The position numbers and the translations under genes are program-made. Source: Chromohalobacter sarecensis (GTDB taxonomy: Bacteria; Pseudomonadota; Gammaproteobacteria; Pseudomonadales; Halomonadaceae). Taken from it: a stretch of DNA of 64,000 bases. Positions 7,663-16,598 of this stretch are shown here, piece after piece (positions within the stretch are counted from its first letter, which is position 1; each line of letters begins with the position of its first letter). The notes below the pieces were generated by a model that searched no databases, was not told the DNA's origin, and saw only the letters and a list, made by a program, of their open reading frames with translations. The stretch spans positions 1 through 64,000 of the forward strand of contig NZ_JAKGAN010000011.1 in NCBI RefSeq assembly GCF_023061135.1, read 5' to 3'.

Positions 7663-8973
7663 ATGACCTTGAGCACGTTCGGCAGACTTCACGCAGGTGG
7701 CGCGCCGCTCGTCATCATCGGCAGTTTCCTGATCGCCGGCACGGCCAATGCCTACTCGGCCTTCGCGCCGGATTCCCCCTATATGTTCGGTGATTGGGGA
7801 GGAGAGCGCACGGCGCTGGAAGATGCCGGCGTTGCCTTCAGCTTTGACTACGTCGGTGAAGCCGCCTCCATTCTCGACGGCGGTTACCGCGACAGCCACG
7901 TGACCAAGTACTCCGATCAGTTCGCCGTCGGGGCCAACTTCGACCTCGACAAGCTGGCCGGCATTCCGGACGCCGAGTTCCAGGTGACGATGGTCAATCG
8001 CAATGGCCATACGGCCAACGACCGGCTCAGCGACCCGGACGCGACGGTCGGGGGTTCCAATGTGCAGGAAGTGCAGGGGCGCGGGCCGGTCACGCGACTG
8101 ACGCAGTTCTGGTACCGCCAGCGGTTCTTCGACGATGCCTTGTCGATCAAACTGGGGCGGATTCCCTTCGGCGATGACTTCGCCACCATCGACAGCAACT
8201 TCCAGAACCTGGCGTTCGGCGGGGCGCAGCCGGGCAACTGGGGCAACAATATCTATAACTGGCCGATCTCGCAGTGGGCGGCGGTGATCCGTACCAACTT
8301 CGCGTCCGATTGGTATGCCCAGTTGGGGGCTTTCAATATCAATGACAGCAATCTGGAGAACGACAACGGCTTCGATCTGCGCACCAGTGGCACCGAAGGC
8401 ACGCTTTTCCCGGTGGAGCTAGGATATACCCCGACGTTGAATGGCATGGACGGCGCCTACAAGCTGGGCTTCTACACACAGAATGTCGAGAATCGCGCCT
8501 ATGGCGCTGGCCCGGCAACGGATACCAGCGACACCAATACTGGGCTCTATTACGTGGTTCAGCAGCAGGTGACGACACGCGGCGGCAATCCCGATCGCGG
8601 GCTGACGCTGTTCAGCATGGGCAATGCCAACCACGGCGATACGGCGGGTATCGATCGTTACGTTTCGATTGGTGCGACCTACGAAGGGCCATTCGCTGCG
8701 CGTCCGCAGGACGACGCCGGCATCGGTCTGGCGTATCTCCACGTCAATGACGACGTCAACGATTACGTCGACTACTACAACGCCACACCGGTCGGTTTAT
8801 CCTCGCCGCTGCCACGCCAGGGCCACGAGTACGACGCCGAGGTCTACTACAGCTTCAACCTGACCGACTACTTGGCGCTGCGTCCCAACCTGCAGTACGT
8901 GGTCAATCCGTCGGCGGTGGATTCGGTCGACAACGCCTGGGTTGCCGGCACTACGATCAAGGCGAGTTTCTGA
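7663..8973 (+). CDS. OprB-type carbohydrate-selective porin
   Basis: A 436-residue outer-membrane protein. It has a signal peptide of about 29 residues (ending GTANA), then the OprB start pattern MFGDWGGERTALEDAGVAFSFDYVGEAAS. A long run of amphipathic beta strands follows, ending in a C-terminal Phe (IKASF), the usual barrel sorting signal. Blocks such as WYRQRFFDDALSIKLGRIPFGDDF and LRPNLQYVVNP are typical. OprB porins give passive entry of glucose and other sugars. There is no sugar transporter gene alongside; the convergent neighbour is a lactonase-like protein. A GAGGATGG ribosome site lies upstream, and a terminator follows at 9017. Confidence 0.88.
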   Translation: MTLSTFGRLHAGGAPLVIIGSFLIAGTANAYSAFAPDSPYMFGDWGGERTALEDAGVAFSFDYVGEAASILDGGYRDSHVTKYSDQFAVGANFDLDKLAGIPDAEFQVTMVNRNGHTANDRLSDPDATVGGSNVQEVQGRGPVTRLTQFWYRQRFFDDALSIKLGRIPFGDDFATIDSNFQNLAFGGAQPGNWGNNIYNWPISQWAAVIRTNFASDWYAQLGAFNINDSNLENDNGFDLRTSGTEGTLFPVELGYTPTLNGMDGAYKLGFYTQNVENRAYGAGPATDTSDTNTGLYYVVQQQVTTRGGNPDRGLTLFSMGNANHGDTAGIDRYVSIGATYEGPFAARPQDDAGIGLAYLHVNDDVNDYVDYYNATPVGLSSPLPRQGHEYDAEVYYSFNLTDYLALRPNLQYVVNPSAVDSVDNAWVAGTTIKASF

Positions 8974-9016
8974 GATCCTCTTTGAGCTTATCGCGCGTTG
9001 CCGGATAACACGAAAT

Positions 9017-9042
9017 GCCCGGTTTCATGAGGGAAACCGGGC
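9017..9042. terminator. Bidirectional terminator between convergent genes
   Basis: A perfect 10-bp stem (GCCCGGTTTC / GAAACCGGGC) with a 6-base loop sits between the porin stop and the convergent lactonase-like stop. A short T-run (AGATTTTG) follows on the plus strand. Confidence 0.65.
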
Positions 9043-9060
9043 AGATTTTGGAGACGCTGC

Positions 9061-10092
9061 TCAGGCGCCGCGAGCACCCGTATAGAGGGTGTAGATCGAC
9101 TGGCTGGCCGTCATCAGCAAGCGGTTGCGGTCCTCGCCCACGAAGCACAGATTGGCGCAGACTTCCGGAAGCAGAATGCGCGCCAGGCGCTCGCCGTCGG
9201 GAGTAAAAACCGAAACACCGTCCTTGCCTTCTCCGCCCGACACGCCGGCCCAGATATTGCCGTCCTGGTCTAGCTTGATGCCGTCATAGCCTTCGTCCTT
9301 GTTCGAAATCACCGTTTCACGATCGCCTTGCGTGGTGCCGTCTTCTGACAGGCGCCAACGCGAAATCGTGGCCGGCTGGTCGGGATAGTGCGACGGCGCG
9401 GTATCGCTGGCGTAGAGCGTGCGCTTGTCGGCGCTCAGCGCAATGCCGTTGGGTTTGTAGAGCTCATCGGAAAATAAGCGTGGCTCGTCGAGGTCGTCGT
9501 CGATGTAGTAGATCGCCGGGTCGAGCTCGAGTTCGCGCTTGTGGCCTTCATAATCCACGTGCGCGCCGTAGCCGGGGTCGGTGAATAGAATGCCGCCGTT
9601 ATCCAGGGCGACCAAATCGTTGGGGGCATTGAAGCGCTTGCCCTGGAACTGGTCGGCCAGAGTCGTGACGCTGCCGTCCCACTCATAGCGCACTACGCGT
9701 GCGGGTGAGTGCTCACATGCTATCAGCCGCCCCCAGCGGTCGAAGGTGTTGCCGTTGGAGTGGCCGACGCCTTCACGTAGCACGCTGACCTCACCGCTGG
9801 CTTCATCCCAGCGCATCTGCCGGGCGCGGGGGATGTCACTGAACACGGCGTAGCGGCCCACGGCGTTCCAGGCGGGGCCTTCGAGCCATAAGCCCCCGGT
9901 CCATTGTCGCTCGAGCGGCGTGTTGAAGACGTAATAAGGCTTGAAACGATCATCGAGCACTTCCCAAGTCTTGTCAGGATAACGCTGTGGCGTGCCGGCC
10001 CCTGTGGTTTGTGCCAATAGCGTCGGCGCAAACGTGGCCGTGGCGGCAAGAGCGCTGGAAGTGGTGAGAAATTGGCGACGTCCCATCTGCAT
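9061..10092 (-). CDS. SMP-30/gluconolactonase-family protein with Tat signal
   Basis: A 343-residue protein. The N-terminus [16 protein letters not shown] carries a twin-arginine motif followed by a hydrophobic stretch and AQ, so export by Tat is likely. The rest is a six-bladed beta-propeller of the SMP-30/gluconolactonase/LRE family, with [10 protein letters not shown] (metal-binding Glu), [40 protein letters not shown] and [22 protein letters not shown]. The family hydrolyses sugar lactones using a divalent metal. Its convergent neighbour is an OprB-type porin, compatible with periplasmic sugar-lactone metabolism. The start could also be the second Met, two codons in. Confidence 0.85.
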   Translation of the reverse strand: MQMGRRQFLTTSSALAATATFAPTLLAQTTGAGTPQRYPDKTWEVLDDRFKPYYVFNTPLERQWTGGLWLEGPAWNAVGRYAVFSDIPRARQMRWDEASGEVSVLREGVGHSNGNTFDRWGRLIACEHSPARVVRYEWDGSVTTLADQFQGKRFNAPNDLVALDNGGILFTDPGYGAHVDYEGHKRELELDPAIYYIDDDLDEPRLFSDELYKPNGIALSADKRTLYASDTAPSHYPDQPATISRWRLSEDGTTQGDRETVISNKDEGYDGIKLDQDGNIWAGVSGGEGKDGVSVFTPDGERLARILLPEVCANLCFVGEDRNRLLMTASQSIYTLYTGARGA

Positions 10093-10346
10093 GGCGTGAA
10101 GATCCTTTGAATTCGTTGATTGTGATGTGTGACGGCCTCCCTGGCTTTTTAAATGTAGAACTAATGTACGCGTATGTTGAACTTATTCGACTAATGGCCG
10201 AGACGTGGCCGGCGAGTCCTTCGGGTGAGTCCTTCGGTAAAAAGTGGGCACTCATCGTGAATCGTGCCTATCAAGAATTGCCGCGAATGGCCGATAACCC
10301 CTTTGTCATCGATTTTGCATACGCAATAAGGGTCAAGGGGGGGTTA

Positions 10347-11981
10347 ATGGCTAATTCGAGCGTGGTCGCTCACGCGGGCGACCCGTCGGCGCCGGTTTTA
10401 TCGCACGGTGCTCATGCGGCGACGACACGTACGCAGTGGACACTCAAGCGCAAGTTGTGGCTGACGCTGGCGCTGATGTGGCTGGTGATGATCGCTATCG
10501 TGGTCAGCATGGCGTGGCAGAGCCGGAATGTGATGTTCGATGAGCGTCAGGCGGCGCTTTCCAACACCATCGGTATGGTGCATACCCTGCTGGAGGGGTA
10601 TGCCGAGCGAGTCGAGTCGGGCGACTTGAGCGTAGATGAGGCCAAGGCGCGGGCCACCGAGGATCTCGACGCGATGCGCTTTGGTGCCGATCGTGACAAT
10701 TATGTGTTCGTCTTCGATGCCGATGCGGATCTCGTCTATCACCCGCGTCGTGACGCGGGCACGAGCATGGCGGACTATGAGGATCCCAACGGGGTGGCGG
10801 TATATCGCGATCTGGCCTCGCTCGGCCAAGAGGACGGCGGCTATCTGCCGTATTCCTCGCGCGATGCCAACAGCGATGCGCTCTTTCCCAAGCTTAGCTA
10901 CGTCGAGCGCTTCGAGCCCTGGGGCTGGAACATGGCGGCGGGTGTCTACACCAACGACATTCAGTCGGCTTTCATCGACAAGCTCTGGCAGTACGCGCTG
11001 GTCTTGCTGGTGGCAGGCGGTCTCCTGACGGCGGCTTTCTTGTTGGTGATTCGCAATGTGTATCGCAGCCTGGGCGGCGAGCCGGATGAAGCCGCGCGTG
11101 TTGTGGGGCGTATTGCCGAAGGCGATCTGACCACGCCCACCGCGTTGCGTGAAGGCGATACGCACAGTCTGATGTATGCCATCGAACGCATGCGTCTCGA
11201 ACTGAGCAAGACGATCGCGCGTATTCGGGAATCCGGGGAAGCCATCGATCGGGGCTCGCGAGAGATCGCCACGGGTAACAACGATCTGTCCGCCCGGACC
11301 GAGGAGCAGGCGGCGTCACTGGCACAGACCGCGTCGAGCATGGAAGAGTTGACGGCCACCGTGCGGCAGAACGCGGAAAACGCCGATCAAGCCAATAAGG
11401 TCTCGGATGCCACGACGGCGTCAGTGGCGCATGGTCAGGAAGTGATTTCCCAGGTCGTGAGCACCATGGGCGAGATTCGCAGCAGCTCCCGCAAGGTGGC
11501 CGATATCATCTCGATGATCGATGACATCGCCTTCCAGACCAATCTGCTGGCGCTCAACGCCTCGGTGGAAGCGGCGCGAGCCGGCGAGCAGGGCCGTGGT
11601 TTCGCGGTGGTCGCCAGCGAAGTGCGCAATCTGGCCAGTCGCAGCGCGGACGCGGCGCGCGATATCAAGTCACTGATCGAAGGCTCGGTGGGGCATGTCA
11701 ACGCCGGCGCCGAACTCGTCGATCAGGCCGATAGCGCCATGGGCGAGATCCGCGAGGGTGCCCAGCGTGTCAGCGACTTGATGGCCGAGATTTCCGCCGC
11801 CTCGCAGGAGCAGTCCTCGGGGATCGAACAGGTCAACCAGGCCGTCGCGCAGATGGATCAGGTCACCCAGCAAAACGCGGCCCTGGTACAGCAGGCCGCT
11901 GGCGCTGCCGGTTCGCTCGAAACGCAAGCTGGCGATCTTTATCAGGCCGTGGTGCGCTTCCGCGTATCATCGGAGCACTGA
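10347..11981 (+). CDS. Methyl-accepting chemotaxis protein with single-Cache sensor
   Basis: About 544 residues. There is a TM helix at about 36-56, then a periplasmic sCache_2-type domain ([51 protein letters not shown]), a second TM at about 212-232, a HAMP domain, and a long cytoplasmic signalling domain. The conserved hairpin [27 protein letters not shown] is near residue 390. The C-terminus lacks a CheR-docking pentapeptide. It signals to CheA/CheW; single-Cache sensors often bind small organic acids, but the ligand is unknown. I start at MANSSV because a strong AAGGGGGGG ribosome site precedes it; the frame upstream to 10107 lacks coding character. Confidence 0.92.
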   Translation: MANSSVVAHAGDPSAPVLSHGAHAATTRTQWTLKRKLWLTLALMWLVMIAIVVSMAWQSRNVMFDERQAALSNTIGMVHTLLEGYAERVESGDLSVDEAKARATEDLDAMRFGADRDNYVFVFDADADLVYHPRRDAGTSMADYEDPNGVAVYRDLASLGQEDGGYLPYSSRDANSDALFPKLSYVERFEPWGWNMAAGVYTNDIQSAFIDKLWQYALVLLVAGGLLTAAFLLVIRNVYRSLGGEPDEAARVVGRIAEGDLTTPTALREGDTHSLMYAIERMRLELSKTIARIRESGEAIDRGSREIATGNNDLSARTEEQAASLAQTASSMEELTATVRQNAENADQANKVSDATTASVAHGQEVISQVVSTMGEIRSSSRKVADIISMIDDIAFQTNLLALNASVEAARAGEQGRGFAVVASEVRNLASRSADAARDIKSLIEGSVGHVNAGAELVDQADSAMGEIREGAQRVSDLMAEISAASQEQSSGIEQVNQAVAQMDQVTQQNAALVQQAAGAAGSLETQAGDLYQAVVRFRVSSEH

Positions 11982-12030
11982 AACCGGTCCTGTAAGGTTC
12001 GCCTCGCGACCGGCGATGGCGAAAGACACG

Positions 12031-12064
12031 AATGCCCGGCGAGAATATTCTCGCCGGGCATTCG
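12031..12064. terminator. Perfect 34-base palindrome acting as bidirectional terminator
   Basis: Both arms are 17 bases (starting GAATGCCCGGCGAG and ending CGCCGGGCATTC) with no unpaired centre base in the DNA. It lies between the convergent chemoreceptor and hemerythrin genes, 50 and 44 bases from their stops. In RNA it gives a GC-rich stem with an AU-rich tip, suited to terminate both. Confidence 0.6.
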
Positions 12065-12107
12065 CGTTATGGCGCGGCTCACGGTTGCTTGCTTCCAGTC
12101 TCACACT

Positions 12108-12545
12108 TCAAGACGCCAGGCGTTGCATCTCTTCCTGATAGGTGTCGGCCAGCGACTGCTTGGTCGCGTCGTCGAAGACGCGCCCGGCCAACTGGAAGAC
12201 TTCCTGCTCTTCCTCGTCGAGATGATGGGTGACCATCTCCTGCAGCTGGCGCGCCGTTGCTAGCCAGCCCGGTGAGCTGTAATCGGTCTGTTGCAGGGTC
12301 TCGATCAACTCGTCGATCTCGTGATGCTCGGCCACGCTATGACGGGCTTTTTCCTGCGTCATGTCGTGTTCCATCATGGGTATGTAGAGCGCGCGCTCTT
12401 CCGCCCCCGCATGATGTTCCAGCTCGGCGCGCACACGCTTGAACAGCTCATCGCGGCCATCGCTGTCGCCGTGCGTCTTGACCAGCAGATCGAGCAAGGT
12501 GCGCTGCCTGTCGTGGCTTTCGCGCAGTGCTTCGAATATCGTCAT
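12108..12545 (-). CDS. Hemerythrin-like HHE domain protein
   Basis: About 145 residues, almost entirely a four-helix HHE cation-binding domain. Candidate di-iron ligands are in SHDRQRTL, LEHHAGAEERALY (HxxxE), AEHHEIDEL and VTHHLDEEEQEVF (HxxxE). Such proteins bind a diiron centre for oxygen or NO handling or stress protection. The start at MTIFEAL has a strong GGGAGAGGA ribosome site; the frame extends 19 codons upstream without one. It stands alone, convergent with the chemoreceptor gene. Confidence 0.83.
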   Translation of the reverse strand: MTIFEALRESHDRQRTLLDLLVKTHGDSDGRDELFKRVRAELEHHAGAEERALYIPMMEHDMTQEKARHSVAEHHEIDELIETLQQTDYSSPGWLATARQLQEMVTHHLDEEEQEVFQLAGRVFDDATKQSLADTYQEEMQRLAS

Positions 12546-12641
12546 GATCCTCTCCCTAGATCGTTCACGGTCTTGGCCGTGGCTTGTCGCGCCACGTGTC
12601 ACCTACCTTAAGCGACGCGCCGGGTGTGTGCACTCATCGCG

Positions 12642-13832
12642 TTATATTTCTCGCAACGTGCGTCGATTCATGCGGTGCAGGGCCAGTAGGCCCAGTGCCG
12701 GCCCGGGCAGTAGCCACCAGATGACATGCAGTTCCTGTTGCGCCCAGAAGTGGGTCGTGAGAGCAATTGCCGGAATCGTCACGGCAAACCCGATGGCGTT
12801 CATGATGGCCAGCGCCGCGCCCAGTCGTTCACGCGGCGCGGTGGCCGAGGCCAGGGCGGAGAACTGGGGCGAGTCGGCGATCACGGCCATGCCCCATAGC
12901 GCCAGCAGTGCCAGCAGGATGATCGGCGAGGCGTCGCCGAGTAGCGGATAGAACAGGCACAGGGTGCCGGAGATCGCTAGCGCGCTGCGCGCCACGTTGA
13001 AACTGCCGACCCGACGGCTGATGCGACCGCCCAACACACAACCGGGCAACCCTAAGCCGATAACAAGAAAGGCCAGCCAGGGTAGCCAAGCGGAATGCCC
13101 GCCCAGTCGCGCTATCTCACGGCTGACCATAAAGGGCGTCAGTGTCCAGAAGGCATATAGCTCCCAACAGTGGCCGAAGTAGGCAAAGGTCGACGCGCGA
13201 AAGTTAATCTGGCGGAATGCCGCCAGACCCGCCCAGGGGCGGCTCGACGTGGTGGGCCGCGGCAGTTGTGGGCCATCGCCCAGAGTGTAGATAAGCAAGG
13301 CGGCTATCAGGGCCAGGCCTGAGGCCAGCAGCAGCGGCCATTGCCAGGGCAGGTTGAAGGTTGCACCGCGCAACAGATGCGGCAGGGCGGTGCCCAGGGT
13401 CAGCATGCCCACCAGCCAGCCCAAGGCCGCGCCTGCATAGCGCGGCGTCCAGCTGACCACTAACTTCATGCCCAGCGGATAAATACCGGCCAGGCAAAGG
13501 CCGGTGAGAAAGCGCGCCAGTGCTCCGGCGTATGGGTCGCCTGCCACGAGAATGAACCCGGCATTGATGGCGGCCCCGGCAATCGCGGCCATGGCGAACA
13601 GTCGGCTGGCGCGGACACGGTCCGCCAGGCCGGTGATGGCGATCAGCAGCGTCCCGACGACGAATCCGGCCTGTACCGCCATGGTCAGTAGCCCTAGATC
13701 GGTATCGCTGAGGTCAACGGCGTTGACCAGTGCGGGGCCTACCCCATTGACGCTGAACCACAATGAAGTCCCGAACAGCTGGGAGATCACGATCACCGCG
13801 AGTGGCGTTTTCGCTAATTTCGTATTGAGCAT
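12642..13832 (-). CDS. Major facilitator superfamily transporter
   Basis: About 396 residues with roughly 12 hydrophobic helices. The loop-2/3 motif is present in diverged form (GLADRVRASRLF), and LTGLCLAGIYPLGMKLV marks the fourth and fifth helices. The C-terminal half contains VLGGRISRRVGSFNVARSAL, the equivalent repeated motif. It is an inner-membrane secondary transporter of unknown substrate. I start at MLNTKLAK; the frame opens 17 codons earlier with a TTG. It lies next to the ArsR/ArsP pair on the same strand as arsR, but the 66-base gap does not prove an operon. Confidence 0.78.
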   Translation of the reverse strand: MLNTKLAKTPLAVIVISQLFGTSLWFSVNGVGPALVNAVDLSDTDLGLLTMAVQAGFVVGTLLIAITGLADRVRASRLFAMAAIAGAAINAGFILVAGDPYAGALARFLTGLCLAGIYPLGMKLVVSWTPRYAGAALGWLVGMLTLGTALPHLLRGATFNLPWQWPLLLASGLALIAALLIYTLGDGPQLPRPTTSSRPWAGLAAFRQINFRASTFAYFGHCWELYAFWTLTPFMVSREIARLGGHSAWLPWLAFLVIGLGLPGCVLGGRISRRVGSFNVARSALAISGTLCLFYPLLGDASPIILLALLALWGMAVIADSPQFSALASATAPRERLGAALAIMNAIGFAVTIPAIALTTHFWAQQELHVIWWLLPGPALGLLALHRMNRRTLREI

Positions 13833-13898
13833 TGTTTTGGATGGTGGCTGATCAAAAGCGATGGTGGGTATCGGGTAACGCAACGTCGCATAGAGCCG

Positions 13899-14213
13899 CT
13901 ATTGCGCTTTCGCCGTAGGGTTGGGCGCGATGCCTTCGCAACATTCTTCCCGCAAGAAGTCGATCACATTTTCCAGGTGTTGATATTCAGGTATGCAGAC
14001 AATGGTACGGCTATGCTTCTCCTGCCGGATCAGGCCTACCTTGGCCATGCGTGCCAGGTGATGCGAAAGCGTTGACGCCGGAATGCCCAAGGCTTTCTGG
14101 ATCTCCCCGACGGAAGCCCCGCCATAGCCAGCCTTGACCAGGAAGCGAAACACTGACAGTCGATGACTATTTCCTAGTTCAGCCAGGCTGGCTGCAACCC
14201 TTTCATGATCCAT
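13899..14213 (-). CDS. ArsR/SmtB-family transcriptional repressor
   Basis: About 104 residues with a winged helix-turn-helix (SVGEIQKALGIPASTLSHHLARMAKVGLI). Possible metalloid or redox ligands are Cys73 and the adjacent C-terminal pair Cys91-Cys92 (REECCEG). The family derepresses on metal or metalloid binding. Start choice: the second ATG lies at the right distance from ACGAGGA; the ATG two codons earlier overlaps it. It is divergent from the ArsP-type permease, with matched inverted repeats between the genes, so it very likely represses that permease and itself. Confidence 0.85.
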   Translation of the reverse strand: MDHERVAASLAELGNSHRLSVFRFLVKAGYGGASVGEIQKALGIPASTLSHHLARMAKVGLIRQEKHSRTIVCIPEYQHLENVIDFLREECCEGIAPNPTAKAQ

Positions 14214-14236
14214 GATCATCCTCGTAATTAACGATT

Positions 14237-14320
14237 CTATATTTCTAGAATATTAGTTGACATGGCCGAGAGCGGCAACCTAACCTGATCAATATTATTT
14301 CGACTAAACTAGAAATATAG
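14237..14320. promoter_or_regulatory. Paired inverted operator sites between arsR-like and arsP-like genes
   Basis: CTATATTTCTAG at 14237-14248 and its exact reverse complement CTAGAAATATAG at 14309-14320 flank the divergent promoter region. The left copy is embedded in ATTCTA-N6-TAGAAT (14234-14251). A -35-like TTGACA is at 14257-14262. Two symmetrical copies around divergent promoters are what an ArsR-family dimer would use; this is inferred from position and symmetry. Confidence 0.6.
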
Positions 14321-14329
14321 GAGTATAAG

Positions 14330-15361
14330 ATGTCATCTCAACTGCAAGACGCGCTAGGCATGTTTGCCTTTCTCGCCATCGAACTATCGGTCTTGTTCAT
14401 TGGTATCAGCCTGCTGGTCGGCGTTCTTCAACGTCATATCCCGCAATCCAAGATAGAAGCTTTAATGAGTTCCAACCGACGCACAGGCTATTTGCTGGCG
14501 GCGGGGCTAGGCGCAATCACGCCCTTTTGCAGCTGTTCGACCATCCCCATGCTGAAAGGCTTGATTCGTGCACGTGCCGGATTTGGGCCAATGATGGTGT
14601 TTCTATTCGCCTCTCCTTTACTGAACCCCATCATCGTCGCCTTATTGGTTGCTACCTTCGGGTTGACTCTCACCGCTATCTACGTGCTCGCGGCGCTCGT
14701 GGTGTCACTCGGCGCCGGATGGTTACTGCAAACGCTAGGGTTTGAACGTTATATCCGCCGTGAGACAGACCAACAGACGAGGGGATGTGGAGCCTCCGGA
14801 AGTAGCTGCAACGCCAATCCGGCTGTATCAAGTAGCGACATCAGGCGATGTGGCAGTAATCCGGCGGAGGCTTCCTGCGGCACTGATGGAACAACGAGTG
14901 CTCCGTCCGATGGGTGCTGCGCCGCGCAGCCCTCTGCACCTGCGGCAAGTAAAGGCAAATACAGCGGTTTGTGGCGGGAAGCCTGGTCGGATTTCGTGGA
15001 CGTTCTGCCATATCTGCTCATCGGTATTGCCATTGGCAGTTTGATCTATGGCTATATGCCCACGGGCCTTCTGGAACAGTATGCCGGCCCGGACAATCCC
15101 TTCGCCATTCCGGTTGCTGCTGTCATCGGTGTGCCGCTGTATATACGTGCCGAGGCGGTGATACCGCTGGCAGCAGCGTTAATGGCCAAAGGAGTGGGCG
15201 CCGGCACCGTGTTGGCGTTGATCATCGGGAGTGCCGGTGCCAGCCTGACCGAGCTGATCCTGCTGCGCTCACTGTTTACACTCAAACTTTTGGCGGCTTT
15301 TGTGGCTATCATCTTTGCGATGGCGATGATTGCAGGCTACGTCACCTTCCTGTTTTTCTGA
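14330..15361 (+). CDS. ArsP-type permease (DUF318) with cysteine-rich loop
   Basis: A 343-residue inner-membrane permease of the ArsP_1/DUF318 family. An N-terminal half of about four helices contains the conserved ITPFCSCSTIP motif (Cys67, Cys69). A hydrophilic loop at about 143-212 follows, then a second helical half (PYLLIGIAIGSLIYGYMP, GVPLYIRAEAVIPLAAALMAKG). ArsP exports trivalent organoarsenicals; other family members may move other metals or thiol-reactive compounds. The loop carries six cysteines (153, 160, 174, 183, 196, 197), which suggests metalloid binding. AGGAG precedes the start. The divergent ArsR supports metal- or metalloid-inducible expression. Confidence 0.83.
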   Translation: MSSQLQDALGMFAFLAIELSVLFIGISLLVGVLQRHIPQSKIEALMSSNRRTGYLLAAGLGAITPFCSCSTIPMLKGLIRARAGFGPMMVFLFASPLLNPIIVALLVATFGLTLTAIYVLAALVVSLGAGWLLQTLGFERYIRRETDQQTRGCGASGSSCNANPAVSSSDIRRCGSNPAEASCGTDGTTSAPSDGCCAAQPSAPAASKGKYSGLWREAWSDFVDVLPYLLIGIAIGSLIYGYMPTGLLEQYAGPDNPFAIPVAAVIGVPLYIRAEAVIPLAAALMAKGVGAGTVLALIIGSAGASLTELILLRSLFTLKLLAAFVAIIFAMAMIAGYVTFLFF

Positions 15362-15401
15362 ATGAATTCCACAAGCCGACCTTTAATCCAGTTACGTTTC
15401 T

Positions 15402-16472
15402 TTAGATCGCCTCGATGATGGCCTGGGCCAGGTCCCGCGTCGTGCCTTGCCCCTTGAGGTCGGGCGTCAGCACGCTGGGGTCGGCCTTGGCGAGTACCGA
15501 CTCGATGGCGTCGAGCATGGCCTTGCCGGCATCTTCGTGACCCAGGTGATCGAGCATCATGGCGCCGCACCAGATCTGGCCGATGGGGTTGGCGATGCCT
15601 TGGCCGGCGATATCCGGCGCACTGCCGTGGACCGGTTCGAAGAGGCTGGGGAAGGCGCCTTCGGGGTTGATATTGGCCGAGGGCGCGACACCGATGGTGC
15701 CGGTGCATGCAGGGCCCAGGTCGGAGAGGATGTCGCCGAACAGGTTGCTGGCAACGACCACGTCGAACCAGTCGGGGTGGAGCACGAAATTGGCGGTGAG
15801 GATGTCGATGTGGAATTGATCCACGTCGATCTCCGGGTAGGACGCGTGCATGGCTTTCACGCGTTCGTCCCAGTAGGGCATGGTGATCGAGATGCCGTTG
15901 GACTTGGTGGCTGAGGTGAGCTTACCGCGCGGGCGCTTTTTGGCCAGCTCGAAGGCGTACTTGAGCACGCGGTCGACGCCGGTGCGGGTCATCACGGTTT
16001 CCTGCATTACCGTTTCGCGCTCGGTGCCCTCGAAGATCTTGCCGCCGATGCTCGAATACTCGCCTTCGGTATTCTCGCGGACCACGTAAAAGTCGATGTC
16101 GCCGGGCTGGCGATCGGCCAGAGGACTCTTGATACCCGGCATCAGCTTGCAGGGGCGCAGGTTGATGTACTGATCGAACTCACGCCGAAACTGCAGCAGC
16201 GAGCCCCATAGCGAGATGTGATCGGGCACCTTTTCGGGCCAGCCCACGGCGCCGAAGAAGATGGCGTCGAAGCGGGACAGCGTGGTTTTCCAATCGTCCG
16301 GCAGCATCTGGCCGTGGGTGAGATAATAGTCGCAGCTAGCGAAGTCGAAGTCTTCGAAGGTGAGGTCGATGTCGAAGCGCTGCGCCGCGGCCTGCAGCGC
16401 GCGGACGCCTTCCGGCGTGACTTCGGTGCCGATGCCGTCACCGGGAATGACGGCGATGTTGTGTGTGCTCAT
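15402..16472 (-). CDS. Tartrate dehydrogenase/decarboxylase or D-malate dehydrogenase
   Basis: A 356-residue NAD-dependent beta-decarboxylating dehydrogenase of the isocitrate/isopropylmalate family. Evidence: IAVIPGDGIGTEVTPEG, FGAVGWPEKVPDHISLW (D-malate/tartrate-type substrate loop), LRPCKLMPGIKSPL, VVRENTEGEYSSIGG, the metal-binding SNLFGDILSDLGP and the NAD-binding EPVHGSAPDIAGQGIANPIG. It converts D-malate to pyruvate, or tartrate to oxaloglycolate or glycerate. The divergent LysR resembles DmlR and probably activates it. Confidence 0.9.
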   Translation of the reverse strand: MSTHNIAVIPGDGIGTEVTPEGVRALQAAAQRFDIDLTFEDFDFASCDYYLTHGQMLPDDWKTTLSRFDAIFFGAVGWPEKVPDHISLWGSLLQFRREFDQYINLRPCKLMPGIKSPLADRQPGDIDFYVVRENTEGEYSSIGGKIFEGTERETVMQETVMTRTGVDRVLKYAFELAKKRPRGKLTSATKSNGISITMPYWDERVKAMHASYPEIDVDQFHIDILTANFVLHPDWFDVVVASNLFGDILSDLGPACTGTIGVAPSANINPEGAFPSLFEPVHGSAPDIAGQGIANPIGQIWCGAMMLDHLGHEDAGKAMLDAIESVLAKADPSVLTPDLKGQGTTRDLAQAIIEAI

Positions 16473-16598
16473 GAAAGGCTCCTTGAATAATCGGGTGAGA
16501 CGGTACGTCTTTGGTGCGTCCCTTGAGTCTAGCGCGCGGCAGCGCGATGATAATCAGGCTATAATGCAAGCTACTCTTGAATAAAAGTGGAGAATGAC

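Noticed and set aside
10107-10346. 80-codon N-terminal extension of the chemoreceptor
   Set aside because: It has no ribosome site and AT-richer sequence; a strong site precedes the internal ATG at 10347.
16560-16565. TATAAT box upstream of the LysR gene
   Set aside because: A perfect -10 hexamer, but no acceptable -35 at proper distance; not listed as a promoter.
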